Shown here: positions 1 through 10,303 of the stretch, piece by piece
Layout of the letters: every line of letters starts with the position of its first letter
Numbering within the stretch: the stretch's first letter is position 1
Origin: Mytilus trossulus
Taxonomy: Eukaryota > Mollusca > Bivalvia > Mytilida > Mytilidae
NCBI RefSeq assembly: GCF_036588685.1
Contig: NC_086383.1
Span: 61,765,448-61,829,447, forward strand
Length of the DNA stretch: 64,000 nucleotides
Direction of reading: 5' to 3'
The notes under the pieces: model-generated
Databases searched by the model: none
Seen by the model: only the letters and a program-made list of their open reading frames with translations
Told to the model about the DNA's origin: nothing
Program-made: the position numbers and the translations under genes

Positions 1-240
1 TCTAAATGTGCAGTATCAGAGGATTATCAAAACTGACAAAGTTGATCCTACTTTTGGTGAGCTATCATAACAACTTAAAAATTGTATTAGTCATTGTAGA
101 AAAAAAACACTTTCATAACTTTATATTTAGTAAAAATGCACAAAAATCACTTAAAGTCCAATTTATAAAGTATTAGATATATCATGGTTGTTGTTAAATT
201 GATAATGTATGTCATATTTAGTGAAGGGGAGCCTAAAGGT
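1..240. other. AT-rich sequence with no recognised feature
   Basis: No open frame with protein-like composition and no repeat that I recognise. Confidence 0.4.
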
Positions 241-1345
241 ACAAACGGATATTTAAAATCATAAATTGAAACAAACGGAAATGCCACGGCATAAAACGAA
301 AAGACAAACTGTTACAATAACAGTACACAAAACAAGAAACAAGAAACACATCACAAAAATCTAAAGTCTATGCGGCACGAAACCAACTTAACGCCTGTGT
401 TGATTTCATGTGTTATGGAAGGGTAAGTAGATACTTCTCTTTTTGTACGTGGTCAAAATTGTAATCCGTTGGGGTCCGTTGATGTACTGATCGAATAAAA
501 CGGACGCGTAATGAATGAATAACGGATACACACAGGATATGCAACGTACGAAAAACGAAAACGTACCGGACAGAACAGATGTCGAAAGTACATCAAACGG
601 ACGAATACCGCATAAAACGGACACATAATGGAAGCGTACCGGATAAAATGGATGAACAAGATATACGAAAAATTAAGGCGGCAATAATAATACATGTAAA
701 TCGCATAAATGTTAAAAATGTTTCTTCGTAACTGGTTTTGATTTGTTCTTCAAAATGGGCAGTTTGTCGCCTGAGTAAGAGCTTCTTAAAAGTGAAGACG
801 TACCCTTACTCTAAGATCTTTTATGAATAATAAGAATTCATGAACCTCAAGAAATCTGACATACCCATAATTGGTATTCCTGACGCGAAATTTTTAATGG
901 GCATTTATTCGTTTCAGATCCGGTCATCGTCCGTTTTATCCGTAATACGTCTGGTAGAATTCCGTTTCGCATTCGTTCAACATCTTTTTCATCCGTTAAA
1001 CGTACGATAGAAGTCCGTTGGTGAATTTGTCTACCAGACCTCCAACGAATGTAATACGGACAAGTAACGGATAAAAACGGAAACAAAACGAACGAGTATC
1101 GTACAAAACGACACCTACCGGACATTTCATCCGTTTGGCGTCCGTTTAAAGTTTTGAACATGCTAATAAAAATCCACCGGACAGAACGTCGATTGATAAA
1201 ACGTACGCTAAAGGGACGTTTAACGGATATGGACGGACGTCTATCGGATAAGAACGGACGTCTAACGCACATAAACGGTTTTAAAAAAAATATCATTTAA
1301 GCATCCGTTCGAGCTTTCCGTTAAGGTGTGACCGAGGCTTAAAGG
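241..1345. repeat. Degenerate short-unit repeat rich in ACGGA/TCCGT words
   Basis: The words 'acggac', 'acggataaa' and 'accggac' recur every roughly 10-22 bases at 470-650 and 1050-1290. The complementary words ('tccgttttatccg', 'catccgttaaacg') dominate 895-1020, so the orientation flips near 1025-1050. An 8-bp inverted pair (ctggtaga/tctaccag) sits at about 950 and 1031. Long reading frames here are translations of the repeat, dominated by Arg-Pro/Ser-Val, and are not genes. It is probably part of an old mobile element; the family is unknown to me. Confidence 0.5.
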
Positions 1346-1639
1346 TATAAAAAAAACAATGTAAAATTTAAGAAGAAACCTTCATTTTATTTGTACCTAA
1401 ATTTGTTAGGAAATTTGATGCGACGATCATACAAGTGAGAAGTTCATGTAGCAATAAAACCAGATTTAATCCACAATTTTCTACAAAAGAAATGCCGGAA
1501 CCAATTCAGGAATAACACTGTTGTTATCCATGCGTTAATGTTTTGAGCGTTTTTATATTGCCTTTTGAATAGGGCCTTTACGTTGTGAATTTTCCTCAGA
1601 ATTTTATATTCTTAACTCACCTTACCTTTAAGGTCAGGT

Positions 1640-2150
1640 ATGCTTTTCTCGTCACTTTGCGTCCATCGTCCGCCGTCGTCTTCGTCCGTCGTCGTTAACT
1701 TTTATAGAAAATAGGAAACTACTGGGCCAACTTTAACCAAACTTGGCCAAAATCATAATTATGGTATTTAGTTTTGAAAATGTGTCCGATGACCCCGCCC
1801 TGAACCAAGATGGCCGACAATGCCAAAATTAGTACATAGGGTTAAATGTAGTTTTTGGCTAAAATCTCTAAAACAAAACATTCAGAGAAAATGTTCATCA
1901 ATATCTATCTGTCCTGATATTTTCAGAACAATCAGACAACATGTTGTTGGGTTGCTGCCTCTGAATTGGTATTTTTTTATAAATCTTGAATATTCTTATA
2001 GATAGAGATAAACTGTAAACAGCAATAATGTACAGCAAAGTAAGACCTACAAATAAGCCAACATGACCAAAATGGTCAGTTGACCCCTTAAGGGATTATT
2101 GCTCTTTATGGTCAATTTTTTTACAAACTTTTAAGTTGAATTAACATGAT
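1640..2150. repeat. Degraded dispersed repeat with a CGTC/CGCC-rich end
   Basis: It starts with a run of 'cgtccatcgtccgccgtcgtc' type triplets, then text about 'actgggccaactttaaccaaacttgg' that I recognise as a common bivalve dispersed repeat. Related GC-rich ends occur at 30300-30392 and 38500-38592. No coding potential is visible. Confidence 0.45.
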
Positions 2151-2222
2151 TAAGGCGGCGAGGTCGTTAATTCACATCAGAATTACGAAACTAAATGGGT
2201 CTACTTATATAAAAAATAGGGG

Positions 2223-2717
2223 TTCACAATAACTTTGAAGCCCGTCTTTGATTGCTTATAAAAAAGATGTTAATTTAAAAAGTGGATCACTTGGGAGTCC
2301 ATGCTACGTCAATCTTTAAAGACCCAAATGTTGCAACACACTTATCATACCTCCATAACAAATATGTTGTTGTGTCCTCAGATAAAGCCTCAAACAACAT
2401 CGTTTTGTGTGTAAAACTCCTTACATAAACTGCTTGATGAACAAATAAGGTATTGACAATTCACTTGAAAACTCAATATATACCCTCACGACACTTCACA
2501 AACAGAAAATCCTTGATAAGCATAGGTATGTTCTATGTTCCTTTTGAATTTCAACCAAAGATGAAGAACTGAATCTTCCATTACTGTATTGGATACCTAA
2601 ACTACATAAGTATCCTTACAAGCAATAGTATACTGCTGGGTCTTCCAAGTGCTCCACTTTCTAAATTAACATCTTTTTTTATAAGCAATCAAAGACGGGC
2701 TTCAAAATTATTGTGAA
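2223..2717. repeat. Inverted repeat, two arms of about 64 bp flanking 365 bp
   Basis: The arm at 2223-2287 is the reverse complement of 2652-2717 with only a few mismatches; the shared core is 'gcccgtctttgattgcttat'. The right arm lies in its natural place inside the reverse transcriptase reading frame. The left arm is therefore an inverted extra copy placed at the 5' edge of the element. Confidence 0.8.
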
Positions 2718-3990
2718 ACTGCATATTCTAGAGGTGGCGTGAATCAGATGCGTATACTTAAAAATTCCAAATATCTTTTAAAATACATACAATCTAACAT
2801 GTCTAACTCTCTTTCATCTTGCAATAGGATTAAAATATTTGACTCATCTACACTTTACTCGAGTATTCCACCTTCCAAACTAAAAGAAAAATTGAAAGAG
2901 TCGGTATTGCTTTGTTTCATAAGAAAGAATGGCCAACGTAAATACAAGTATCTTGTCTTAGGGATGGATACATCTACTTTGTATAGGATCACTCTGATTC
3001 AAACCAAAAATTCACTGAAACTGACATTATCAAGATGCTTGATTTCTTTTAAGGACCACATATTTGTTACGTTCGGAGGACGTGTTTTTCAACAGACTAT
3101 CGGCATTCCAATGGTAACCAATTGTGTCCCTCTTCTTGCCGATAAAGATAAGAAGTTATCAATATCCTTTAACTTTACTTTTCGCTATATAGATAACGTT
3201 CTTTCAATAAATAATTCAAAATTGTGTGACTATGTTGAACGCATCTATTCCAGCAAACTAAAGATTAAGTATACAACAGATACAGTTAAGTCGGCCACAC
3301 ATCTAGAATTTGATAATGAAGGTCGGTTGAAAACAAAGCATTACGACAAAAGAGATGATTTCAGCTTTCCAATTGTGAACTTTTCATTTCTAAGTAGCAA
3401 CATTCCAGCAGCACCTGCATACGGTGTATATATCTCCCAATTGAATCGATATTCCAGTGATTGCATTTCCTATCATGATTTTCTTGATAGAGGGTTGCTG
3501 CTCACAAGGAAGTTATTATACCAAAAGTTCCAATTAGTGAAGCTGAAATCATCCCTTCGTAAATTTTACTGACGCCATCACAAGTTTGTTAACCGTTTCA
3601 CAAATAACATCGGAAAAGTTACTTACATCCTAACTACAATACCCTTCACTTTCCTGAATGTGACCTACCGAATTAGACTATTTACCATATTTGTTATAAC
3701 ATAAGCGACGGGTGCCACATGTGGAGCAGTTTCTGCTTTCCTTCCTGAGCACCTGAGATCACCCCTAGTTTTTGGTTGGGCTCGTGTTTCTAATTCTTTA
3801 GTGTTCTATGTTGTTTCATGTGTTCTATTGTTTGTCTGTTTTTCTTTTTCATTTTTAGCCAGGTGTTGACAATTTTTGATTTATGAGTATGATTGTCCAT
3901 CTGGTACCTTCCGTCCCTCCTTCATAAACTTTGTAAATGATTGTTAATTTTTACAAAATATTTTTCACTCTAACTACCGAACCAAGTTCA
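2281..3990 (+). pseudogene. Penelope-like reverse transcriptase fragment, decayed (copy A)
   Basis: From about 2281 the plus strand encodes, with frameshifts and stops, the order expected of a Penelope-like reverse transcriptase: a YWIPKLHK motif near 2590, FDSSTLYSSIP near 2860, GIPM-TNC near 3105, the catalytic region near 3185 and KRDDFSFPIVNF near 3350. The longest open stretch is about 2739-3572. Defects visible here are YIDN where the family has YIDD, Val for Gly in the GIPMxTN motif, and a short in-frame deletion just after LLAD. The 5' part is missing and replaced by an inverted duplicate. The untranslated tail from about 3702 (starting 'gacgggtgcca') recurs alone at 35353-35575, which helps place the 3' end near 3980. 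No endonuclease domain is seen. It is a dead copy. Confidence 0.75.
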
Positions 3991-4214
3991 TTATAAATGG
4001 AGATAATTGAAATCAGCAAGAATGTTTAGTAAAGTTTGATTTACAAACACACCACATCAGCAAAACACATTTTATTATGAATCCATATGTCTCCTGTCTT
4101 TGATATGAATATATACCAAGGTGACTGACACAGGCTCTTTAGAGTCTCTAGTTTTTATTTAACTTTTTAGTTTTTTCTAATACTTTTTATCTTGTTTGTT
4201 TCATTTAATTATAG

Positions 4215-4514
4215 AACTGGGTCCGATGGATGTAAAATGGAATATCAAAACCCCTAAAGGATGGAAGATTGAAAAGATTATAAAAAAACTGAAGAGTAAA
4301 ATGGATGAAATTTCTACAAATTTGCCGTTAAGAATAAAAAATATAACAAGAGGATCGGTCAATATATTAACAACAGTTGAAGCAGACGTCCTTACAGATC
4401 AAACGAAAAGCAATCGTGTATTCAAGTCTTTTCTTGGAAAAATAGTAAATGCTGGAGGTTTTGGAACAAATAGAAGACAGACAATTAATGTTCGTGCCGA
4501 AATTGTGCATGAAG
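4215..4514 (+). CDS. Peptidase gene, first visible exon
   Basis: The acceptor is 'ttcatttaattatag' and the donor AAG|GTAATC. It encodes a lysine-rich N-terminal region followed by a compact segment with GSVNI and FLGKIVNAGGFG. If the donor were ignored the frame would stop at 4537. The ATG at 4226 is the first in frame, but the phase-1 acceptor suggests an earlier exon. Confidence 0.6.
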
Positions 4515-7500
4515 GTAATCATTATTACAAAGTATAAAACTTTTAAAATACTACTTAAAACGTTCTGTTTTGTTATGTGTTGAAAGCCGTGAGAATATCA
4601 AACAAGAAGGGCTATTTAGATTTATACAGAACAAGATATAAACCGTCTATTATAATTCAAGAACACTAATGTTTCTAATGGCAGCGCCTTTTTATATGAA
4701 AAGTCTACTGTAAACCAAATTGTTTTTGCAGATACTTTATTTCGCGTTTTACTCTTTTAATACCCCCGCTTTAAAAAACGGGGGGTATACTGTTTTACCT
4801 CTGTCTGTCCTTCCGTCAGTCCGTCAGTTCGTCAGTCAGTCCGTCCGTTCCATGAATATTTTTCGTCGCATTTTTCTCAGAAACTACAATACAAGGATTT
4901 CTGAAATTTGGTTTCAGGGTTTATCTAAGTCAGCTATACCGTGTGATGCGTTTTCAGATTGATCGCTAGACAACTTCCTGTTTACCGAACACTTGTATAA
5001 TTTTATACATGATAGCCAAGTTGAAAATTTTCGTCACATTTTTCTCAGGAACTACAATACAAGGATTTCTGAAATTTGGTTTCAGAATTTATATAAGTCA
5101 GCTATACCGTGTGATGCGTTTTCAGATTCATCACTCGACAACTTCCTGTTTACCGAACACTTGCATATTTTTACACTATTAATATTATCCACTTGCGGCG
5201 GGGGTATCATCAGTGAGCAGTAGCTCGCAGTTTCACTTGTTAGTCCACTTTGTGCCAATTTGATTTCATGATTTTATAATTTCCTTGATGTAGTTTAACA
5301 AAGAAGGATCCAAGCTTAACATTTACGCGACAATTATATTCGCGTTATACTACTCGCAAAATAAATTACTTGCGAAAATAAATTGGTTTACAGTTATATG
5401 TTATTTTGTAATAGGTTTTTTTATCTTTGTCATTATTTATCTTTTTTTAGATCCTACGTTTACTTTTGAAATGAGTGCGACATCGTTAGAAATGCCTGTA
5501 GATATCGTTAAAGCAACAACTGGTGTTTTCGAATTTTGTGCGAATGAACGTAAGTGTTTTAAAATGCCTTAAGTATACTTTTCGGTATCGTTTCATTGTT
5601 TTGTTTTCCCAATATCACCAACATTTTTTGATAGACATCCATTTTATAAAACAAAATCGTATGATCATTACTGATGTTGAATGTTATTGAGGCTTTTTTA
5701 AAAGTGACTTGTAGGAACATAATATGATTATAATCGTCTTTTTTGAGAACATCTTACATTTATTTTCGTAAATACTCGGGAAAAGGGGAAGAGTGATTTA
5801 GCTATTGAAAGGAATGTGTGCACAAAAATTACAAACTGTCAACCAAACATTGTTGTCAATTGAGACAACTTCAAGATAGCATTGCATATGCTTTGTCACA
5901 CAACTTATTCAACTGTATAATTGAATTAGCTAAAGCACAGAATTATCCGATTGATTCGATATTGGACTTGTTTTTCAATGCAATATAGATATATGACTTG
6001 CATTCATGAAAATTCTTAAATACAATACACTAGCCACATACAGCTTTGCTGGTTCCAATTTTGATTTTGTGGAACTAACATCTTTAAAAGATTAAGAGAA
6101 ACAGCAGTAAAATTCATGTATGGTTCTTATAAAACAATGTAAAGATAAGAACCATGGAACATTTATATGTGATGTGTCAAATGGTGCAGTCAGTAGAAAT
6201 CACTTAAGAATTTGATTTTTGAAAAGTTAAAATACTCTATTTGAATATCAAATTATTTTATTCGGTAAATTCAAATGTTAAGCAGAGGCCTTAATCTATC
6301 AAGTTTTAAAAACCGTCCAAACACCTTTACTTCTATTCAAGCAAAACAATATGTCTTGTTTTTAAGGTGTAAATTATCCTGGCACATTTATGTGTGATGG
6401 TTTCATTGTTGATTGTATTGTTGACAGAAGACTAGCCAGGAAGTCATCAGGTAATGTGTTTTAAAGAGAAAAACTTTTTTCTCAAAGTATTCTCGATGTA
6501 TAAAAAGTAAAATACAAAAAAAATATTCTTCAGGGGAAATTCAAAACGGGAAGTCCGTATTCAATTTAAAAAATCAAAAGCTCAAACATATAAAACGATG
6601 GATAACAACTGCCAAAGTCTTGACTTGGTACAGAAATTTTCTTATGTAGAAAATGGTGGTTTAAACCGTTTGTATAGCTTGCTAAGCCCCTCAATTGTAT
6701 GACAGTCCATAAAACACCATTATATTTTTACATTTGATTATGTATAGTATGATTGTCAATGAGTAAAATTTCCTTCAGAGACAGGATGGCATAAAATTAC
6801 CAACTATAGGTTATCGTTAGGCCTAAACTGATAAGATAAATCAAATACCGCATTTAATTGTCAGCTATTAAAAGCCCCGAAATGACACATGTAGGTTTGA
6901 ATAGAGTTTTGTTTTTTGTATAAACCATACTTGTATAGCATCATTCATAAACAAAAGCATATAAAGTGCTGCTGTTAGCTGATTTTATTTCCCTATTTTG
7001 TTCTAATGTAAAGAAATCTTTATATCTCAATCATGCCGGGTAAGTAATTGCCATCTGTTTGTTTTGGTAACTTCATCCTATTCCATTTTATGGAAATTTT
7101 TCGACTTTCATGCAAGTTATGCTACCAATTAATCCAGGTTTAATTCATTTTTTTCTACTTACTAAAAATGCCCGTACCAAGTCAGGAGCATGACAGTTAA
7201 AACCCGTTACGTTTGATGCGTTTCAGTTTTTTTGTTTTTTTCCATTTGATTATGAACTTTAAGTTTCGAATTTTCTTCGCAGCACTGAGTTATTGGTATT
7301 TTACTTTTTTCTATACCATGGCACATTAATGCTTTTGAAATGAAAATGCATCATCAAATTTCTGTTTCTTCGATTTCAAAATTTTACTAAAAGACAAAAC
7401 ATGTAGATACAGTTTGTAAAGTTTTACTAGATTTTGGAGGAAATAACTCAGTTCGTTTTGAATTTCAGGACATTGGCCGTTTGATATAGACATGCTTCAA

Positions 7501-10303
7501 GAATTCATGATAACATATCCTTTTAAAAAACTTTTGAACAACCATCGCAGCTTTCAGGAACAATCTTTCACTAACAAATCATGGCATGAACGGTTCATAC
7601 GCAGTATCAGGCTCTCTGCACTAGGAATGCCCGTTACTAATTCAGGATTGGAATGTCGATATTTGCTGTCTCATTCGAACCATAATAATGATGATTCCAT
7701 AGATATCTTGCATTCGGTATTAACATCAGCAATCAAGGCACAAAGTTATAACTGCGCAAAAGCATTGGCATGGAAGATCACAAGACTATTTGTCAAATCG
7801 TTTAAAAAGAAGTCGTTCTATGACGTATGGCCAGGTTTCATCTGTAATTGTAAAGACAAATGTGAACCTTTGGAAGATTATGAAATATGCTCATCTGATA
7901 TTGTTATAGTTGTTGAGGTGTATGCAGTCGAAGATGTATTTCCCCGACCAAATGTTTTTCATGGTATTCCAATTACTTACAAAGTCGTAAAAGGAAATTC
8001 ACCAGAGGCAAATCTAATATCGAAAGAAATTGACCAGTATCAGAATGTCGAAGACAATTCATGTGCAGTCAATGTCTCAAATGAGCAAGCTCAGCAGTTC
8101 TTTTCTGCCCACAGCAAATTGTGCCTTATTACAAAATCTTCCTTGAGATCCAAAGGCTACAGTCGGAAAAAGCAGAAACAGACTTTTGTGAAAGAACCAT
8201 GTATCCAGTTGTTTTGTAGGTTTAAAGGAATCATTCCCGTCGGTGAGAAACATTTTCCTACTTCCATAGACTCGTTTGCAACAGATGTTTTAGAAGGATA
8301 CCCACAATTACTAGTCAAAGATGTCAAAATTGGAAGTGAAGTTGGTAGTTCATGTCGCGCAGGAACAGGAACTCTGGGTGGATTTGTTAAATTTCACGGT
8401 GAAGATGCGCTGTTGACTTGTGCTCATGTGGTTCTTGAACGGGATCTCCTTGGGTCAAATGCGAACAGACCGGAAATGCACGAGAATCCTATTGTTGTTT
8501 ATTGCAAAAATCCCGACGAACTGGAATTTAAATGTGGGAAATTGGTCAGCTATGTATTTCCACCAGAATTAAGTGAAGGCACCAGCGTTGATGCAGCGAT
8601 TATCAGAATGGATCCATTTAGCCGAATAAGTGAAAATGTTGTTGCCGTTGACAGAGAAGGCCATTGTAAGTATCACTGCAAATGCTAAAAAACAACATTT
8701 TAGATTACTAGTATTAATTATTGGGCCCCTTTATAGCTTACTGTTTTATGTGAACCAAGGCTCCGTGTTGAAGACCGTACTCTGACCTTTAATGTTTTAC
8801 TTTTATAAAGTGCGACTTGGATGTAGATTTTTTCAATAAGATTTATTTAAGTCTGACATCTTTGCACACACACACACCAGTTTTAACTTATAACTCAAAG
8901 ATTTTCTTCCAGAACTCATTAATCATATCTATCTTTAAATGCCAATAAGTACATTTCCAACAGATGGAGAATAAATTCATCTTCAAAACAGTTTGAGAAA
9001 AACATGGTTGTGTTTTAAATTCCAACATATTACTTAGAAGTAAGACATGATTTCAGACCATTAAATATAGAATGATTATATATTGTTCAAAACATTAGTT
9101 TTGTCAAGTTAGAAAATACAGGTAAAATGTTACGGTTTAACAAGCATGTGTATTGCTTATACTATTTTGTGGTACTCAAAACTGCTAATGAGGAAACTAA
9201 TTGCTACACTGACCAAACGGTACAGGCGTTGTTGTAATGAGGTCAAAGAAGCAGGAGTTTAATCCCACTGAGAGCATAAATTACATTTTCTAACGTAAAT
9301 GTGCAGAACTAACATTGTTGAGCTAAATTGATAAAGAATATATAAACAAATACGAACAAGATGCTATAAACTCGTATTAAAAGATAATTTGGAATCATTG
9401 ATAACAGTCAAGCAACCTATACCACACGACCGACCAGGATATACAATATGTATATCTCTTTATATGAGTAATGCATTTCCTTGCTAGCTTTATATCGGTT
9501 TGTTACACAGTAAACAAACCATAAAAACCTCGAAATATTTATATAGTACTTTTGTTTAAACCAGTCTTGGCTTTTGATATGTGAAGAAGATAGACCAAAT
9601 GTGTAATTTAAACGTTTGAATCAGTAAAGAAAATAACGCAAGTTAGTTACAATGTTCATGTTTGCTAATGATTGTGTTTTGTTAAAACAAGGAGTGTCGT
9701 ATCAAAAATGAATGCATACATATAAAAAAAAATTAAGTTGTAAAAAAACAAACGAAAAAGAGTAAAATAAAACAGTACTGTAGAGACATTGTAGTTTTCA
9801 TTTAAATAGTATTATATATATTACTTTCAGGTCTTAAATCAATGTACTTACATCGCAACTATATTGACTACCGAGAAATTGGGACCATTCATGAGGTGCA
9901 GGTGGCTGCTGTTGGAGCGATTTCATCAGTTCAACAAAGACATGATAGGATATGTTTGGAAGATAAAAAACAAGTTGAATTTGAAACCCTTGCCCACGCT
10001 GTTAGAAATAAAGTGAATCATTATCCAACGCCTCTGGATATTAATGATTGTATTCATCTTGTTGATCACGCAATAAAACAAGTCGGAGATGAAGAACTAA
10101 AAACTCCTAGAACTGTTACGTTACATCAGCAGATTTCAATGCGCAAGGTGTCTTTTACACAAGGTGACTCCGGTATGTGCATCTATGTCAAATGTCCTGA
10201 CAATCAGTTTCGTTGCCTAGGAATGGCCATAGCATCACACCCAGACGGTGGATGTATCATTACTCCGATAAAGGCCATTTTATCAGCATTTAAGTTAATA
10301 TGA
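4215..10303 (+). CDS. Multidomain intracellular protein with C-terminal trypsin-like peptidase domain (5 exons seen, perhaps 5'-partial)
   Basis: Exons 4215-4514, 5451-5549, 6367-6450, 7469-8665 and 9831-10303 join in one frame; all four introns are GT-AG and phase 1, and the first exon also begins in phase 1 after a good acceptor. Counting from the first ATG in that exon (4226) gives 713 residues ending at TGA 10301-10303. Residues 1-96 are a basic, alternating alpha/beta segment containing a GSVNI motif. Residues about 97-450 are not recognised. Residues about 450-713 form a PA-clan peptidase: His477 in LLTCAHVV, Asp532 in SVDAAII and Ser670 in QGDSGMC, the GDSG signature. No signal peptide is visible, so it probably acts in the cytoplasm, unlike digestive trypsins. 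The true start may lie upstream or outside the window because a retroelement occupies 2.2-3.99 kb. Substrate unknown. A role in innate immunity, as for peptidase effectors coupled to signalling domains in invertebrates, is inference. Confidence 0.75.
4760..5207. mobile_element. Miniature element with ATACCCCCGC ends and an internal 168-bp duplication
   Basis: The left end ATACCCCCGC (4760-4769) is matched by GCGGGGGTAT at 5198-5207. A second copy of the end sequence at 4778-4787 could pair with the left end as a hairpin. Inside, about 135 bp starting at 4863 ('tcgtcgcatttttctcag') is repeated at 5031 with few changes. It lies in an intron of the peptidase gene. No target-site duplication is clear. 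Confidence 0.55.
5451..5549 (+). CDS. Peptidase gene, 99-nt exon
   Basis: The acceptor is a long T-tract then ttag; the donor is C|GTAAGT. In phase 1 it reads DPTFTFEMSATSLEMP and on to FEFCANE without a stop. Its length is a multiple of three, so skipping would keep the frame. Confidence 0.6.
6367..6450 (+). CDS. Peptidase gene, 84-nt exon
   Basis: The acceptor is 'gtttttaag' and the donor TCAG|GTAATG. In phase 1 it reads VNYPGTFMCDGFIVDCIVDR and a short basic end. Length is a multiple of three, so it too could be a cassette. Confidence 0.55.
7469..8665 (+). CDS. Peptidase gene, main exon (linker and His/Asp half of the peptidase)
   Basis: The acceptor is 'gaatttcag' and the donor CATT|GTAAGT, both phase 1. 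The first 250 residues are unrecognised but protein-like. The stretch near IIPVGEKHFP leads into the peptidase fold. It carries GTLGGFV, the catalytic-His segment LLTCAHVV (His codon 8425) and the Asp segment SVDAAII (Asp codon 8590). Confidence 0.85.
8718..8826 (+). repeat. Dispersed repeat fragment in the last peptidase intron
   Basis: It contains the 'gggcccctttatagctta...ccaaggctccgtgttgaag' text shared with 12780-12935 and 32455-32612. It is truncated before the usual 'gagttgtctcattgg' end. Confidence 0.6.
9831..10303 (+). CDS. Peptidase gene, last exon (Ser half)
   Basis: The acceptor is 'ttactttcag'. It joins the previous exon in phase 1 to give Cys557. It encodes VSFTQGDSGMCIYV, with Ser at codon 10169, then GMAIASHPDGGCIITPI, matching the substrate-pocket strands after the catalytic Ser in trypsin folds. 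It ends at TGA 10301-10303. No AATAAA is close by, so the 3' untranslated region is not delimited. Confidence 0.85.

Noticed and set aside
847..1296. 149-codon minus-strand open frame
   Set aside because: It translates the ACGGA-word repeat (Arg-Arg-Pro-Phe-type strings) with no domain, so it is not a gene.
4720..5223. Two similar open frames (ISEIWFQ... repeated)
   Set aside because: They are the two copies of the 168-bp internal repeat read in one frame, inside a miniature element and an intron.
9180..9270. Possible tRNA (phrase resembling a T-arm near 9255)
   Set aside because: No acceptor stem or anticodon arm can be drawn around it.
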